Positions 7,133 through 16,656 of a DNA stretch of 64,000 nucleotides are shown in pieces. This DNA is from Maridesulfovibrio sp. Its GTDB lineage: Bacteria > Desulfobacterota > Desulfovibrionia > Desulfovibrionales > Desulfovibrionaceae. Within the stretch, counting starts at the first letter, position 1; each line of letters opens with the position of its first letter. A model generated the notes under the pieces. It did no database searches and was not told where the DNA came from. It was given only the letters and a program-made list of their open reading frames with translations. A program made the position numbers and the translations under genes. The stretch is taken from contig NZ_OY762999.1 in NCBI RefSeq assembly GCF_963666665.1, forward strand, positions 3,105,501 to 3,169,500, given 5' to 3'.

Positions 7133-9787
7133 TTATTTCATTACACTTACGAGCCTGTCTTTCAGCTCGGTCAGCTTTGCTTTCTTATCGTTGATCTCTT
7201 CCAGCTTGGCTTTTTCCTTCTCAACAACTTCTGCAGGAGCGTTGCTTACAAAACCTTTGTTGGAAAGTTTCTTTTCTATCACAACGAGATCTTTGTCCAG
7301 CTTGGCAAACTCTTTATCAAGGCGGGCAAGCTCGGACTCGAAGTCAACTGCGCCTGCCAGCGGAACAAAGAGTTCGTTACCCTGAACAACAGCGGTACCG
7401 GAAGCGCTGGGGCCCTCTGCGTCAGGACCTGCGGTTACGGAATCCAGACGGGCAAGAGCCATGATCAGATCAGCGTTGTCGTTGATCAGTGCGGTTGTTT
7501 CATCATTTGCGGTACGCACGATGAGCTCAAGCTTCTTGGAAGGAGCAATGAGCAGCTCGGTACGAATGTTACGTACAGCGGAAACAAGCCCCTGAAAGAG
7601 ATCCATCTGCTCAACAGCTGCTGCGTTGCGGCAGTTGTCACGCTTTTCGGGGTAAGCTTCGGTGGCAATGTCGCCGTTTTCAATACCGGGCAGTACGGAC
7701 CAAACTTCCTGAGTTACAAAAGGCATTACCGGGTGCAGCAGGACCATGGTCTCGGAAAGAACTGTCCAAAGCACTTTCAGGGTTGCGCCTTTGCGAGCCT
7801 CATCTTCGCTGTAAAGGTCCGGCTTGATCATTTCAAGGTACCAGTCACAGAACTCGTTCCAGATGAACTTATACATGGTCTGGGCAACTTCGTTGAAGCG
7901 GTAGGCTTCAACTGCTTCACGCATGGTATCCTTCACCTCTTCGAGGCGATGCAGAATCCACTCGTTGGCGAGGCCGGATGCATCTTCGAGAGCTGCTTCT
8001 GGCTTCTCGCCGTCGAGGTTCATAAGCGCGAAACGTGCGGAGTTCCAGATTTTGTTAACAAAGTGGCGGTAACCTTCAATACGCTGCTCGGAAAGCTTGA
8101 TATCGCGACCCATGGCAGCAAAGGAAGTCAGGGTAAAACGCAGGGCGTCAGTACCGTACTTGTCGGACATTTCCAGCGGATCGATGACGTTACCGGTGGA
8201 CTTGGACATCTTCTTGCCATGTTCATCACGAACAAGAGCGTGAATGTAAACATGGTGGAACGGAATCTGATCCTGAAAGTGGATACCCATCATCATCATA
8301 CGTGCAACCCAGAAGAACAAGATGTCGAATCCGGTAATCAGCACGGATGTGGGATAGTATTTGGCCAGTTCCGGGGTCTCATCAGGCCAGCCCAGAGTAG
8401 AGAAAGGCCAGAGAGCGGAAGAGAACCAGGTATCAAGTACGTCTTCTTCCTGAATGAGCTTGGAAGAACCGCACTTGGTGCACTTGGTAGGATCTTCATT
8501 GGAAACAATGAGTTCGCCGCAATCTTCACAGGTCCAAGCAGGGATACGGTGTCCCCACCAGATCTGACGGGAGATACACCAGTCGCGGATGTTGTCCAGC
8601 CATTCGTAATAGACCTTTTCCCAGTTGGAGGGGAAAATCTTGGTCTCGGAAGGAACAGCGGCGCGTGCTTTTTCAGCCAAAGGCTTCATGGCAACAAACC
8701 ATTGTTCGGAGACATGGGGTTCGATGACGGACTTACAGCGGTAACATTCACCGACGGAGTGCTCGTGATCGTCGATGGAAACGAGGTAACCTTCAGCTTT
8801 GAGGTCCTCAACGATTACCTTGCGAAGGTCATCTTTGAACATGCCCTGATATTTTTCAGGAGCATTTTCGTTGATATTACCATCTTCGTCGAAAACGGAA
8901 AGAACTTCGAGGTTGTGCTTACGGCCCAGTTCCCAGTCATTCATGTCATGAGCAGGAGTAACTTTCAGGGCACCGGTACCGAATTCCATGTCTACGTAGG
9001 AATCACCGATGATGGGCAGTTCGCGGCCTACGAGAGGCAGGATAGCGGTCTTGCCGATGAGGTGCTTGAAGCGGTCATCTTCGGGGTTAACGCAGATAGC
9101 GGTATCGCCGAGCATGGTTTCGGGACGTGTGGTGGCGATAATCAGTTCGCCCGAACCGTCGGAAAGCTTGTACTTGATGTTGTAGAAATGGCCCGGTTTG
9201 GGAGAATGCTCTACTTCATCGTCAGCAAGAGCAGTGTGGCAGCGGTTACACCAGTTGATGATGTAGTTGCCTTTGTAGATGAGTCCTTCTTCATAAAGCT
9301 GTACGAAAACCTTGCGAACGGCCTTGGCGCGCTGCTCGTCAAAGGTGAAACATTCGCGATCCCAGTCAACGGATGCGCCCATGCGGCGGATCTGCTTGAG
9401 GATGTGACCGCCTTTTTCTTCCTTCCATTCCCAAACGCGTTCGATGAATTTCTCACGACCGAGATCGTCACGGGTCTTGCCTTCGGTCTTGAGCTGACGC
9501 TCAACAACGTTCTGGGTGGCGATACCTGCGTGGTCGGTGCCCGGAACCCAGAGAACGTTCTTACCCTGCTGGCGCTGATAGCGGCAGAGGATATCCTGAA
9601 GGGTGATGTTCAGAGCGTGGCCCATGTGCAGCACACCGGTGACGTTTGGCGGCGGAATAACGATGGAGTAAGGATCGCCGTCAGCTTCGGGATCGGGGGT
9701 GAAAGTCTTGTTTTCTTCCCAGTGGTCAAGCCACTTTTTTTCTACATCCCAAGGTTCGTAACCTTTGGGGAGGTTTGATTCCGCCAT
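7133..9787 (-). CDS. valS: Valyl-tRNA synthetase
   Basis: An 884-aa class I aminoacyl-tRNA synthetase charging tRNA-Val. Visible signatures: the HIGH motif in PNVTGVLHMGHALN near residue 50, a CP1 editing domain with TTRPETMLGDTA, a zinc-type CEDCGELI...CTKCGSS region, the KMSKS motif in KKMSKSTGNV, and the C-terminal coiled-coil arm typical of ValS. Length is normal. The ATG is preceded by AGGAGT. The upstream leader carries a long-range inverted repeat, listed separately. Confidence 0.98.
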   Translation of the reverse strand: MAESNLPKGYEPWDVEKKWLDHWEENKTFTPDPEADGDPYSIVIPPPNVTGVLHMGHALNITLQDILCRYQRQQGKNVLWVPGTDHAGIATQNVVERQLKTEGKTRDDLGREKFIERVWEWKEEKGGHILKQIRRMGASVDWDRECFTFDEQRAKAVRKVFVQLYEEGLIYKGNYIINWCNRCHTALADDEVEHSPKPGHFYNIKYKLSDGSGELIIATTRPETMLGDTAICVNPEDDRFKHLIGKTAILPLVGRELPIIGDSYVDMEFGTGALKVTPAHDMNDWELGRKHNLEVLSVFDEDGNINENAPEKYQGMFKDDLRKVIVEDLKAEGYLVSIDDHEHSVGECYRCKSVIEPHVSEQWFVAMKPLAEKARAAVPSETKIFPSNWEKVYYEWLDNIRDWCISRQIWWGHRIPAWTCEDCGELIVSNEDPTKCTKCGSSKLIQEEDVLDTWFSSALWPFSTLGWPDETPELAKYYPTSVLITGFDILFFWVARMMMMGIHFQDQIPFHHVYIHALVRDEHGKKMSKSTGNVIDPLEMSDKYGTDALRFTLTSFAAMGRDIKLSEQRIEGYRHFVNKIWNSARFALMNLDGEKPEAALEDASGLANEWILHRLEEVKDTMREAVEAYRFNEVAQTMYKFIWNEFCDWYLEMIKPDLYSEDEARKGATLKVLWTVLSETMVLLHPVMPFVTQEVWSVLPGIENGDIATEAYPEKRDNCRNAAAVEQMDLFQGLVSAVRNIRTELLIAPSKKLELIVRTANDETTALINDNADLIMALARLDSVTAGPDAEGPSASGTAVVQGNELFVPLAGAVDFESELARLDKEFAKLDKDLVVIEKKLSNKGFVSNAPAEVVEKEKAKLEEINDKKAKLTELKDRLVSVMK

Positions 9788-9842
9788 TTATGGACTCCTG
9801 TTCAAATATAAATTCTTAAGCAAAAAAATACGTAGCGGGTCA

Positions 9843-9955
9843 CCCTGTCCCGGCTTCCCGTTGCGTATCAGCTTGCTAAGTTGGTTTCATAATAATATTT
9901 TTAAAAAAAGATGTGCTTTGCCTGCCCAGAATTTACGTGTACTTACGGGACAGGG
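9843..9955 (-). promoter_or_regulatory. Candidate structured leader upstream of valS
   Basis: CCCTGTCCCG (9843-9852) and CGGGACAGGG (9946-9955) are perfect 10-bp inverted repeats enclosing 93 nt. In the valS direction the closing arm is followed by GGGTGACCCGC and a run of seven T before the valS ribosome-binding site. This could be a folded 5' leader or a small RNA. No known riboswitch class was recognised. Confidence 0.35.
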
Positions 9956-10018
9956 GTAAAAATCAAAAGCACTCGCCTCGTCAACTTGCGCTACACACAC
10001 TTATAAAGAGACACGAAC

Positions 10019-11263
10019 ATGTCAAGTATCTATATATTATGGGACGACTCCCACATCTGGGGGCTGCTGGTCAAAAGAGCCCTTGAAGCATGGAACATCG
10101 ACCACGAACTTGTGCGTGGGCATCAAATAGCGCAAGGACTGCTTTCAGGCAAGCCTCCAGCAGCACTTATCGTCCCCGGCGGTTGGGCCAAGGGCAAGGC
10201 AAAGCACCTTGGCGGACCGGGCATCGTTGAAATCCAGAAATATGTCGGTGAAGGCGGCAACTACCTCGGCTTTTGCGGCGGCGCAGGACTGGGCCTTTCC
10301 GGTGCCGGAGGCCTGTGCTTAAGCTGCTGGCAACGCAAGGGTTTTGAAAACAGGCTGCATCATTTTTTAAGCGGACACATCAACGTAAAGCTTGACCAAT
10401 CCAACCCGCTGGTTCCGGACAGTCTCGGTGAAAACGCCCTGATTCCGGTCTGGTGGCCGGGACAGTTCTCTCCAAACAAATGCGATTCCACAACCGCCCT
10501 TGGCCGCTACCGTGAACCGGGAAATGACTTCTGGGTGGCTGACCTATGTATCAGTTCCCTGCCTGAAGGGACTCTCAATGACTGGCATAATATGTACGGC
10601 ATCTCCCTGCTTCCGGAATTTCTTCACGACCGTCCGGCCGTTGTTTGTGGACAGACCGGAAAAGGTAAATTCATATTAAGCTATCCGCACCTTGAGACCC
10701 CTGCTTCAGCGCAGGCCAACATCTGGCTGTCACACATCCTTGACCGCATGTTAGGGCAGAAGACACAGGACCGCCCCACTCTTCCGGCATGGGAACTGGC
10801 AGAGACCCCCACCAATTGGGAAGACCCGGACCTTGTTTCCGTTCGCAAATCACTGGAAAAGATTATCGCCACCGGACAGGGCCACTTCCTGCTCTTCTGG
10901 CGCAACCCATGGCTGCTCGGCTGGAGACGGGGAATTCCCGGGGCAGCATTAAACAGCCTTTATGCACTTATCTGCAAAGTAACTTCGTTGGAACCGAATG
11001 ATGCTTCCATTGAAATGTGGAATTCATGCAAAGGTGAATTCATGAAGTACATGTCCATATTTGAAGAAGGAGTGACCGGGTACCTACTTGCTGAACGTTT
11101 CGCCATGACCATGCGCACTCTAGAGCCTCATTCGATATTTCCAAAAGCCTTGCGCGAGCAACGCAACGGTCTGTTCGGACCTCCTCCCGGAGCAGGTGGA
11201 ATCTATGCAAAGCTGCTTTCCATTCTGGAGGAGCTTGTCTGGACGATGCATAAAGCAAAATAA
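10019..11263 (+). CDS. Biotin-protein-ligase N-terminal (BPL_N) amidotransferase-like protein
   Basis: A 414-aa protein. Its N-terminal part (about 1-240) is a class-I glutamine-amidotransferase-like domain of the BPL_N kind, with VPGGWAKGKAKHLGG and the nucleophile-elbow-like sequence YLGFCGGAGLGLS around Cys 90. There is no biotin-ligase catalytic domain, so this is a stand-alone relative. The C-terminal 170 residues are helical and unrecognised. I recall similar proteins in other Desulfovibrionaceae without assigned function. It is on the strand opposite valS and probably monocistronic. Confidence 0.7.
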   Translation: MSSIYILWDDSHIWGLLVKRALEAWNIDHELVRGHQIAQGLLSGKPPAALIVPGGWAKGKAKHLGGPGIVEIQKYVGEGGNYLGFCGGAGLGLSGAGGLCLSCWQRKGFENRLHHFLSGHINVKLDQSNPLVPDSLGENALIPVWWPGQFSPNKCDSTTALGRYREPGNDFWVADLCISSLPEGTLNDWHNMYGISLLPEFLHDRPAVVCGQTGKGKFILSYPHLETPASAQANIWLSHILDRMLGQKTQDRPTLPAWELAETPTNWEDPDLVSVRKSLEKIIATGQGHFLLFWRNPWLLGWRRGIPGAALNSLYALICKVTSLEPNDASIEMWNSCKGEFMKYMSIFEEGVTGYLLAERFAMTMRTLEPHSIFPKALREQRNGLFGPPPGAGGIYAKLLSILEELVWTMHKAK

Positions 11264-11395
11264 GAAAAACGCCGAAGGAGTATATATCAGTAGTATTTGA
11301 ACATTAGCTGAATCTATAATAAGGTTAATTTGAAAATTAGTATTTTTCCAATTCCGGTTTAACGGCATGCGCTAAAAACACGGGTAATACGATCC
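11264..11395. other. Short A/T-rich spacer upstream of FapA-like gene
   Basis: 132 bp with no hairpin terminator visible after the BPL_N gene. TTGAACATTAGC and TATAATAAGG elements could form a promoter for the next gene, but spacing is not convincing. Confidence 0.3.
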
Positions 11396-13357
11396 ATGAC
11401 TGACCAAGCGACTTCTGCACGGGGAGCAGACCTTCGCAACAAGCGGGATGAAACTATTGCTGAAGGCCGTGATGCTGCGCTGAAATTTAAGGTTACCCCG
11501 GATAAAATGGCAGCCTTCATTTCTGCCTATACTCCTGCAGAAGGTAACGGAAGACCACTCTCTCTGGAATTGATGCAGGCAGAGCTGGAACGTTCCGGAA
11601 TCGGCGGAGAGCTTGACCACGACGGAGCCATGTTCGCCCTTAAAAGAGCAGGCGAAGGGAAAAGCATACTCAATGTAGCCCTTGTGCGGGCCCAGTACCC
11701 TCAAAATGCTGAAGACGGCCAGATCATAACTGACGCCGACCTTGATTTCCCGGTTCTGCCGGGAATGGAATTCGGAAAATTGAGTAAAGCCACTCCGGCT
11801 TCTCCCGGCAAAAACCTTGACGGAGAAGCAATCCCCGCAGACGACACCCATACCCCCACACCGATAACTCTCGCTGACGCAGAAATCTGCAACTGTATTC
11901 TTAATCCGGAAAGCGGAAGGCTTATCGCCGAAACATACGGACTGGTTAAAATTGAAGAGCAGCAGGTAAGGATTGAGCCCCTCATCAAGGTTTCAGAAGA
12001 CCTGATGAAAGTTTCCACCAAGCTTTATCCCCACGACTGTTTCGGTTGCAGATACGATCTCAGCGCCCTTGAACCGACTTTGCAGTCAATGGGACTTTCC
12101 CGCCCGCTGCAACATGTCGCAGGCCAAACGGCTATAAAGAAGGCCCGCGAGACCGGTGCTGCACAGAAAGTCGTAATTATAACCGGAACTGAACCTGTTC
12201 CCGGCCGGGACGGATATTTTGAATATGACCGCGAAGATATTTCCACCAGCTCAATTGGTACCGCCGGAGAGGACGACCGTATAGATTTCAAAGATCGCGG
12301 AGTTCATCCTATGGTCTCACCCGGAGATATCATCGGGAAAATCCACCCTCCAGTTGAAGGAAAGGCAGGCGAAGACGTATACGGACGCCTGACTCCTCCT
12401 CCCGGCGGCAACCCCCTTGAGATAAAAACCGGAGAACATGTTGCTCCCCTGCCGGATGGCATCACTTACAAAGCCACCTCCACCGGAATAGTCCAGTTTC
12501 AGGACAACATTCTGGCAGTCAAGGATGTTCTGGAAACCAAAGGTGACGTTGATTACTCAACCGGAAATATCAAGCTTGAAAAAGGCTCGGTCCATGTAAA
12601 CGGCTCCATACGTGAAGGCTTCACGGTGGAAGTCCCGGACCATATAGTTGTTTCGGATTCCATTGAAGGGGCCAGTGTCACTGCCGGAGGAGATATCGAA
12701 GTCAAAGGCGGACTGGTCATGTCCGGAAAGGGACTGATCAAAGCGGAAGGAGTCATAACAGCTCAGTTTGCATCCAACGCTCGCATTGAATGCGGAGAGG
12801 AAATCATCATCAAGCATGAGATGAGCAACTGCCTGATCCGCTGCAAAGGTTCGGTCAGTGCTATAGGCGGAAAGGGAATTATTCAAGGTGGAGTGGTGAC
12901 TTCACGTGTAGGCATTGAAGCTAATGAAATCGGCTCTGAAATCGGCGTAAAAACCATTGTCAGTATTACCGCCAAGCAAAAAGTAAACAATAAACTGCTG
13001 AAGGAAAGGGATGATTTGCGGGAACGGCTTTTAAAGATCAACTCCGCCATCGGTCAGGGGGATAATGAATCCATCCTCAGATCAACTCCCGCAGCCAAGC
13101 AGGAACAGATGAAGCAGATCCTGTTGATGCGCGGGCGCATAAAGATCAAGCTTAAAGAAATCCGCAAACAGCTCTCGCAAGAACTTAATGATTACTACAA
13201 GTCTCTTGAAAAGCTCTCCATCCGGGTCCACCGGAAAGTTCATCCCGGCGTAGAAATCAAGATCGGCGGAAAGACCGTACAGATCAAAAAGCCCACTCCT
13301 AGAATGAAATTCCGCTTTGATGCAGAAGAGCGGACAATCATTGCCACCAAATTTTAG
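11396..13357 (+). CDS. FapA/DUF342 polymer-forming family protein
   Basis: A 653-aa soluble protein of the FapA (DUF342) family. The central region (about 180-530) carries the family core: the FapA N-terminal-like part with VSPGDIIGKIHPPVEGKAGEDVYGR, then a right-handed beta-helix series (GDVDYSTGNIKLEKGSVHVNGSI onward) with SAIGGKGIIQGGVV. A coiled-coil region (about 540-600) and a basic tail follow. Family members are linked to flagella or cell polarity in some bacteria, but function is poorly known. Its stop codon abuts that of the convergent FliD-like gene, with no terminator between them. Confidence 0.8.
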   Translation: MTDQATSARGADLRNKRDETIAEGRDAALKFKVTPDKMAAFISAYTPAEGNGRPLSLELMQAELERSGIGGELDHDGAMFALKRAGEGKSILNVALVRAQYPQNAEDGQIITDADLDFPVLPGMEFGKLSKATPASPGKNLDGEAIPADDTHTPTPITLADAEICNCILNPESGRLIAETYGLVKIEEQQVRIEPLIKVSEDLMKVSTKLYPHDCFGCRYDLSALEPTLQSMGLSRPLQHVAGQTAIKKARETGAAQKVVIITGTEPVPGRDGYFEYDREDISTSSIGTAGEDDRIDFKDRGVHPMVSPGDIIGKIHPPVEGKAGEDVYGRLTPPPGGNPLEIKTGEHVAPLPDGITYKATSTGIVQFQDNILAVKDVLETKGDVDYSTGNIKLEKGSVHVNGSIREGFTVEVPDHIVVSDSIEGASVTAGGDIEVKGGLVMSGKGLIKAEGVITAQFASNARIECGEEIIIKHEMSNCLIRCKGSVSAIGGKGIIQGGVVTSRVGIEANEIGSEIGVKTIVSITAKQKVNNKLLKERDDLRERLLKINSAIGQGDNESILRSTPAAKQEQMKQILLMRGRIKIKLKEIRKQLSQELNDYYKSLEKLSIRVHRKVHPGVEIKIGGKTVQIKKPTPRMKFRFDAEERTIIATKF

Positions 13358-15238
13358 TCAGCCCTTGATGGAGACTATCCTTCCGCTATCATCGACAGGC
13401 TCATCAATATCAAAATCAAAACTGTCTTCAAAAGTATCGACAAGTTCACGTTTTACTTCCAGCTCCAGTTCAGTCCGAGGAGAAGGTTCCGGCAACCACG
13501 GTCCGGGCAATGATGTTTCCGGGATTAAATAAGAACTGACCTTGTTTTCAATGACTTCATCATTGACATCCTGCCAGCGGGTAAAAAGACCGTCCTCCTC
13601 ATCTTCCAACATCTCACGAACTTTATCAGGATCGGACAGCAAGGCATCGTAAAAAGTATCGGAATCAAACCAGAGAAGCTTATCCTCTTCCGCCTCCTTC
13701 AGTCCTATCCATTCCAGATCAACCTTATTGTCAGTAACCGGATTACGCCAGAGATCGGCAAAGCCCTCGCGAAAAAGGTCCTCGGCAGGCAGGATGGCTT
13801 TGCGCAGATCATTATAACCATCGGTGATCAGCCCTACATTCTTTTCCATTTCAGTGACAGCATCCACGACTCGCAGCGGCAGACTGCCCCCGAAACCTTC
13901 TTCAAGATTCACCTTGACCCTGCCCCGATCCAAAGCAAACTCACCGGGTGCACGGATTTCAGTAAAACCGTTGATGGTCATCTGGGCATCTGAACCGGGA
14001 CGGGCAGTAACATTCAACCCCAGTGCATCAAGACCGGAGCCGGGTTCCAGTTCAAGCCTTTCCCCGATCTTAGGGTTAACTGCGGTAATGCTTACGGACT
14101 TGCCGTCAATTAGATAGTAGTCGTCCCCTGTATATACTGGTGAAACGAGCTTGGCGTCCACGACTTCAGCATGGATTTTATCCGAAGTTGATGATGCAGC
14201 GTTGGCGATACGGGTCAAGACTGTATCCCAGTCATCTCCGTCTTCCACGGAGAAGTAGATCGTCCCGGACTCGGAGCCGATTGTATAGTCGATGGAGTGA
14301 TCTCCGGCTGTCAGAGTAGTCCCGGCATTAACGTCAAAAGCCTTGCTCAGAAACTGGGATGGTCCCCCGGCTACCGCATTGGAAAGATTATAGAGTCCCT
14401 CTTCCGCAGGCCCCAGGGGCTTCTGGGTGGCGTATAATTTTAAGTGGGAAATCAGGTGACCGCTGGTGTCATCAAAAGAAAGTTTATTCAATGCTTCAAA
14501 GTTTTCCGGGCCGACACCGTCACTGCCTTCAGTAACTACGTAGGCCGTGTTTACGGAAAAGGCCAGAGCCGACCCAGTTCCCAACAGGTCGTCCGGGTTT
14601 GAACCGACGGCATTCTGCTTGATGATACGGGCCTGCACCGGAAGGGAACTGTCATTGACCGCATCACGAACTGCTTCCAAAACCTCGTCATTAGTCATGT
14701 CACTGGTGATCTGAACAACAAGCTGGTTCTTAATATGTCCCCAAGGCAAATCCTGACCTTCAGAAACACTGCTTGAAAGATCCAGATCAATACTGCTCCT
14801 GTTGTATCCCAGAGACATATCAAACTTGTAGTATCCGGGATCAAGCGTTGTCAGGTCTTCACCGGTAAAACCTCGCGAATAATAACGGTTGTAGCGCTGG
14901 AGATCACCCTTAGGGGTAATGGAAGAAGAAATTTTATTATCAAGAAAGGGATCATTGACCACAAGGCGGGCGCCGCTAAGGCCAAAGCCCTGATCCGGCC
15001 AACGGAAGGCGGCAAGAGTCTCGCTTAGGGACTTGACCTTGGATTGGACTTCCATGGCCACGGATGGAGCTGTGAGCTCATACTTATTTTTCAGCGCGGC
15101 ACGGCTGAACCGGTCTTCCCAGTATGATTCAGGGAAAACCTGCTGCAGGGAATCAGACTTCTCCGTTGATTCCGCTGTTATGAGCTTGGTTCCGTCCAGT
15201 GTCAGTTCCGCCACTACCCGTTTCTCCATAGTAGACAC
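13358..15238 (-). CDS. FliD-like (hook-associated protein 2) flagellar protein with atypical N terminus
   Basis: A 626-aa protein. The C-terminal third looks like the FliD C-terminal domain: DAQMTINGFTEIRAPGEF, then a VDAVTEMEKNV...GYNDLRKAI stretch, then FDSDTFYDALLSDPDKVREM followed by GLFTRW. The usual FliD N-terminal motif (GlD-x-iv-x-qlm) is not visible; instead the first 100 residues are unusual. It may be a cap-like or adhesin-like variant secreted through the flagellar system. It ends the fliJ/motE/truA group and overlaps the truA 3' end by 86 nt. A GTG at 15238 or an ATG at 15229 could start it; neither has a strong Shine-Dalgarno. Confidence 0.6.
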   Translation of the reverse strand: MSTMEKRVVAELTLDGTKLITAESTEKSDSLQQVFPESYWEDRFSRAALKNKYELTAPSVAMEVQSKVKSLSETLAAFRWPDQGFGLSGARLVVNDPFLDNKISSSITPKGDLQRYNRYYSRGFTGEDLTTLDPGYYKFDMSLGYNRSSIDLDLSSSVSEGQDLPWGHIKNQLVVQITSDMTNDEVLEAVRDAVNDSSLPVQARIIKQNAVGSNPDDLLGTGSALAFSVNTAYVVTEGSDGVGPENFEALNKLSFDDTSGHLISHLKLYATQKPLGPAEEGLYNLSNAVAGGPSQFLSKAFDVNAGTTLTAGDHSIDYTIGSESGTIYFSVEDGDDWDTVLTRIANAASSTSDKIHAEVVDAKLVSPVYTGDDYYLIDGKSVSITAVNPKIGERLELEPGSGLDALGLNVTARPGSDAQMTINGFTEIRAPGEFALDRGRVKVNLEEGFGGSLPLRVVDAVTEMEKNVGLITDGYNDLRKAILPAEDLFREGFADLWRNPVTDNKVDLEWIGLKEAEEDKLLWFDSDTFYDALLSDPDKVREMLEDEEDGLFTRWQDVNDEVIENKVSSYLIPETSLPGPWLPEPSPRTELELEVKRELVDTFEDSFDFDIDEPVDDSGRIVSIKG

Positions 15239-15965
15239 CGGCCATACATAGCCCCTGAGCAGGAGCTGTAGCCGGGGCCGCAGTTCTATCCTTCATCTGT
15301 AATAATAATCGGACAGTTTCGGGTTCGGCTTTACCCCGCCCGACTTCCACCAGACAGCCGACCATATTGCGGACCATCTGCTTCAGAAAACCGGAACCGC
15401 AGACCTCAAGAACCATTTCATGTTCGCTTTGGCCGGGGTAACGTTTAAAATCAAAGATTGTGCGTACGGTGGAACTTACCGGGGTACCGGTATTCTGAAA
15501 GGCAGCAAAATCGTGCTCGCCAAGAAAGAACTGCATGGAACGGTCGACAGCCTTAAGATCAAGAGGACCGCATTTCCAAACATAGTGCCTGCGCCAAGGC
15601 AGAAAAAAATTATTCTCCAGCCACAAGGTATAAGTATAGGTCTTGCGGAGAGCGTTGAAACGGGAATGAAAATCAGGAGTGACAAATTCAGCGTCCAGCA
15701 CAGTCACATCATCGGGAAGCAAAGAGTTAAGCGCGCGCTGCCATGGGACAGTTACGCGGGTATCATCCACATCAAAATGAACCACCTGCCCGTAAGCATG
15801 TACTCCGCTGTCAGTACGCCCGGAACCGTGCACCCGTACCGAAGTCCCGGTAATACGTGTTATGGCTTTTTCTAATTCGCCCTGCACAGTGCGCAGTTCA
15901 GGCTGCAACTGCCAGCCGCAGAAATTGGTGCCATCATAGGCAATGATGAGTTTGATTCTTTGCAA
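15153..15965 (-). CDS. truA: tRNA pseudouridine(38-40) synthase
   Basis: A 270-aa TruA. It shows IAYDGTNFCGWQLQPE, the catalytic-aspartate motif SGRTDSGVHAYGQVVHFD (Asp near residue 52), HDFAAFQNTG and FLKQMVRNMVGCLVEVGRG. It converts U38-U40 of tRNA anticodon arms to pseudouridine. The family normally ends near GLCMAGVYYGE; about 20 unrelated residues follow here because the frame runs on into the start of the next gene. The start must be TTG at 15965, 13 nt after the preceding stop, consistent with coupled translation. Confidence 0.95.
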   Translation of the reverse strand: MQRIKLIIAYDGTNFCGWQLQPELRTVQGELEKAITRITGTSVRVHGSGRTDSGVHAYGQVVHFDVDDTRVTVPWQRALNSLLPDDVTVLDAEFVTPDFHSRFNALRKTYTYTLWLENNFFLPWRRHYVWKCGPLDLKAVDRSMQFFLGEHDFAAFQNTGTPVSSTVRTIFDFKRYPGQSEHEMVLEVCGSGFLKQMVRNMVGCLVEVGRGKAEPETVRLLLQMKDRTAAPATAPAQGLCMAGVYYGETGSGGTDTGRNQAHNSGINGEV

Positions 15966-15978
15966 TTTTAAAAAACTA

Positions 15979-16656
15979 TTATTCCAGAGGTGTCTGCAAT
16001 TTGGTCAATTCTTCGGAAAGCTTGGCTGCTTTCTTAGGACTTACAAATCCAAGGATAGCTCCGGCGCTGCGACCGCGCATGCCTGACAAAATCTTGACAG
16101 CTAGGTCGGTATCAAGGGACTCGATAACCTGTGCGGCCTGCTTGGCTTTCATGGCAGTATAAACACCCACCAGATGCTTGATCTTTTTATCCTTAAGCAC
16201 ATCAGCATCGTCGATCATTTTTTTAAGCCTACTTTCCAGAGCATTAAGCTCTGCCAGCTTTTTATCCAGATTCTGCTCAAGGGTACGCAGAGAGCGTTCT
16301 TTGCGGGCTAATTCATCTTCCTTGGCCTTGAGTGCTTTCCAGTCCGCCTCAGGCATAGTGGCAGGCTTAGCAGCTTCTTTCGGTGCTGCTTTGGCATTCT
16401 CCTTAGCTTCAGCGGCAATGGCCTGCGGGGGAGTCACAACACTGCGTACAACATTGCCGCTTTCCACCACAGCTTCCACAACCTCCTTAACTTCGTCATG
16501 GTGAGCAGTAAAATCGAAGCCCAGCGAACCTATCAGGGACAGCTTAAAAAATGCCAGCAAAATCAGGCAGACAAGTATCTTAGAAATTTTCAGGTTTGAA
16601 GCGAATTGTTGCCATTTCGTCGTACTCTTTTTGTTCTTTGAGACTTTCTTCTTCAT
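15979..16656 (-). CDS. MotE-like flagellar protein (MgtE N-terminal-like domain)
   Basis: A 225-aa protein with a lysine-rich N terminus, one membrane segment (about 28-46), a long coiled coil (about 95-150) and a C-terminal MgtE-N-like helical domain with VGVYTAMKAKQAAQVIESLD and MRGRSAGAILGFVSPKKAA. This architecture fits MotE-type proteins, which help assemble the motility stator. It starts inside the fliJ 3' end (77-nt overlap), with AGGCGAAGAA before the ATG. The flagellar context supports the call. Confidence 0.75.
   Translation of the reverse strand: MKKKVSKNKKSTTKWQQFASNLKISKILVCLILLAFFKLSLIGSLGFDFTAHHDEVKEVVEAVVESGNVVRSVVTPPQAIAAEAKENAKAAPKEAAKPATMPEADWKALKAKEDELARKERSLRTLEQNLDKKLAELNALESRLKKMIDDADVLKDKKIKHLVGVYTAMKAKQAAQVIESLDTDLAVKILSGMRGRSAGAILGFVSPKKAAKLSEELTKLQTPLE

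Noticed and set aside
7733..9778. 681-codon plus-strand frame opposite valS
   Set aside because: Antisense shadow of valS with no domain or ribosome-binding site.
9820..9860. T-box riboswitch in the valS leader, suggested by GGGTGACCCGC
   Set aside because: The conserved T-box sequence with its GGN bulge is incomplete, and no specifier loop or terminator pair was identifiable.
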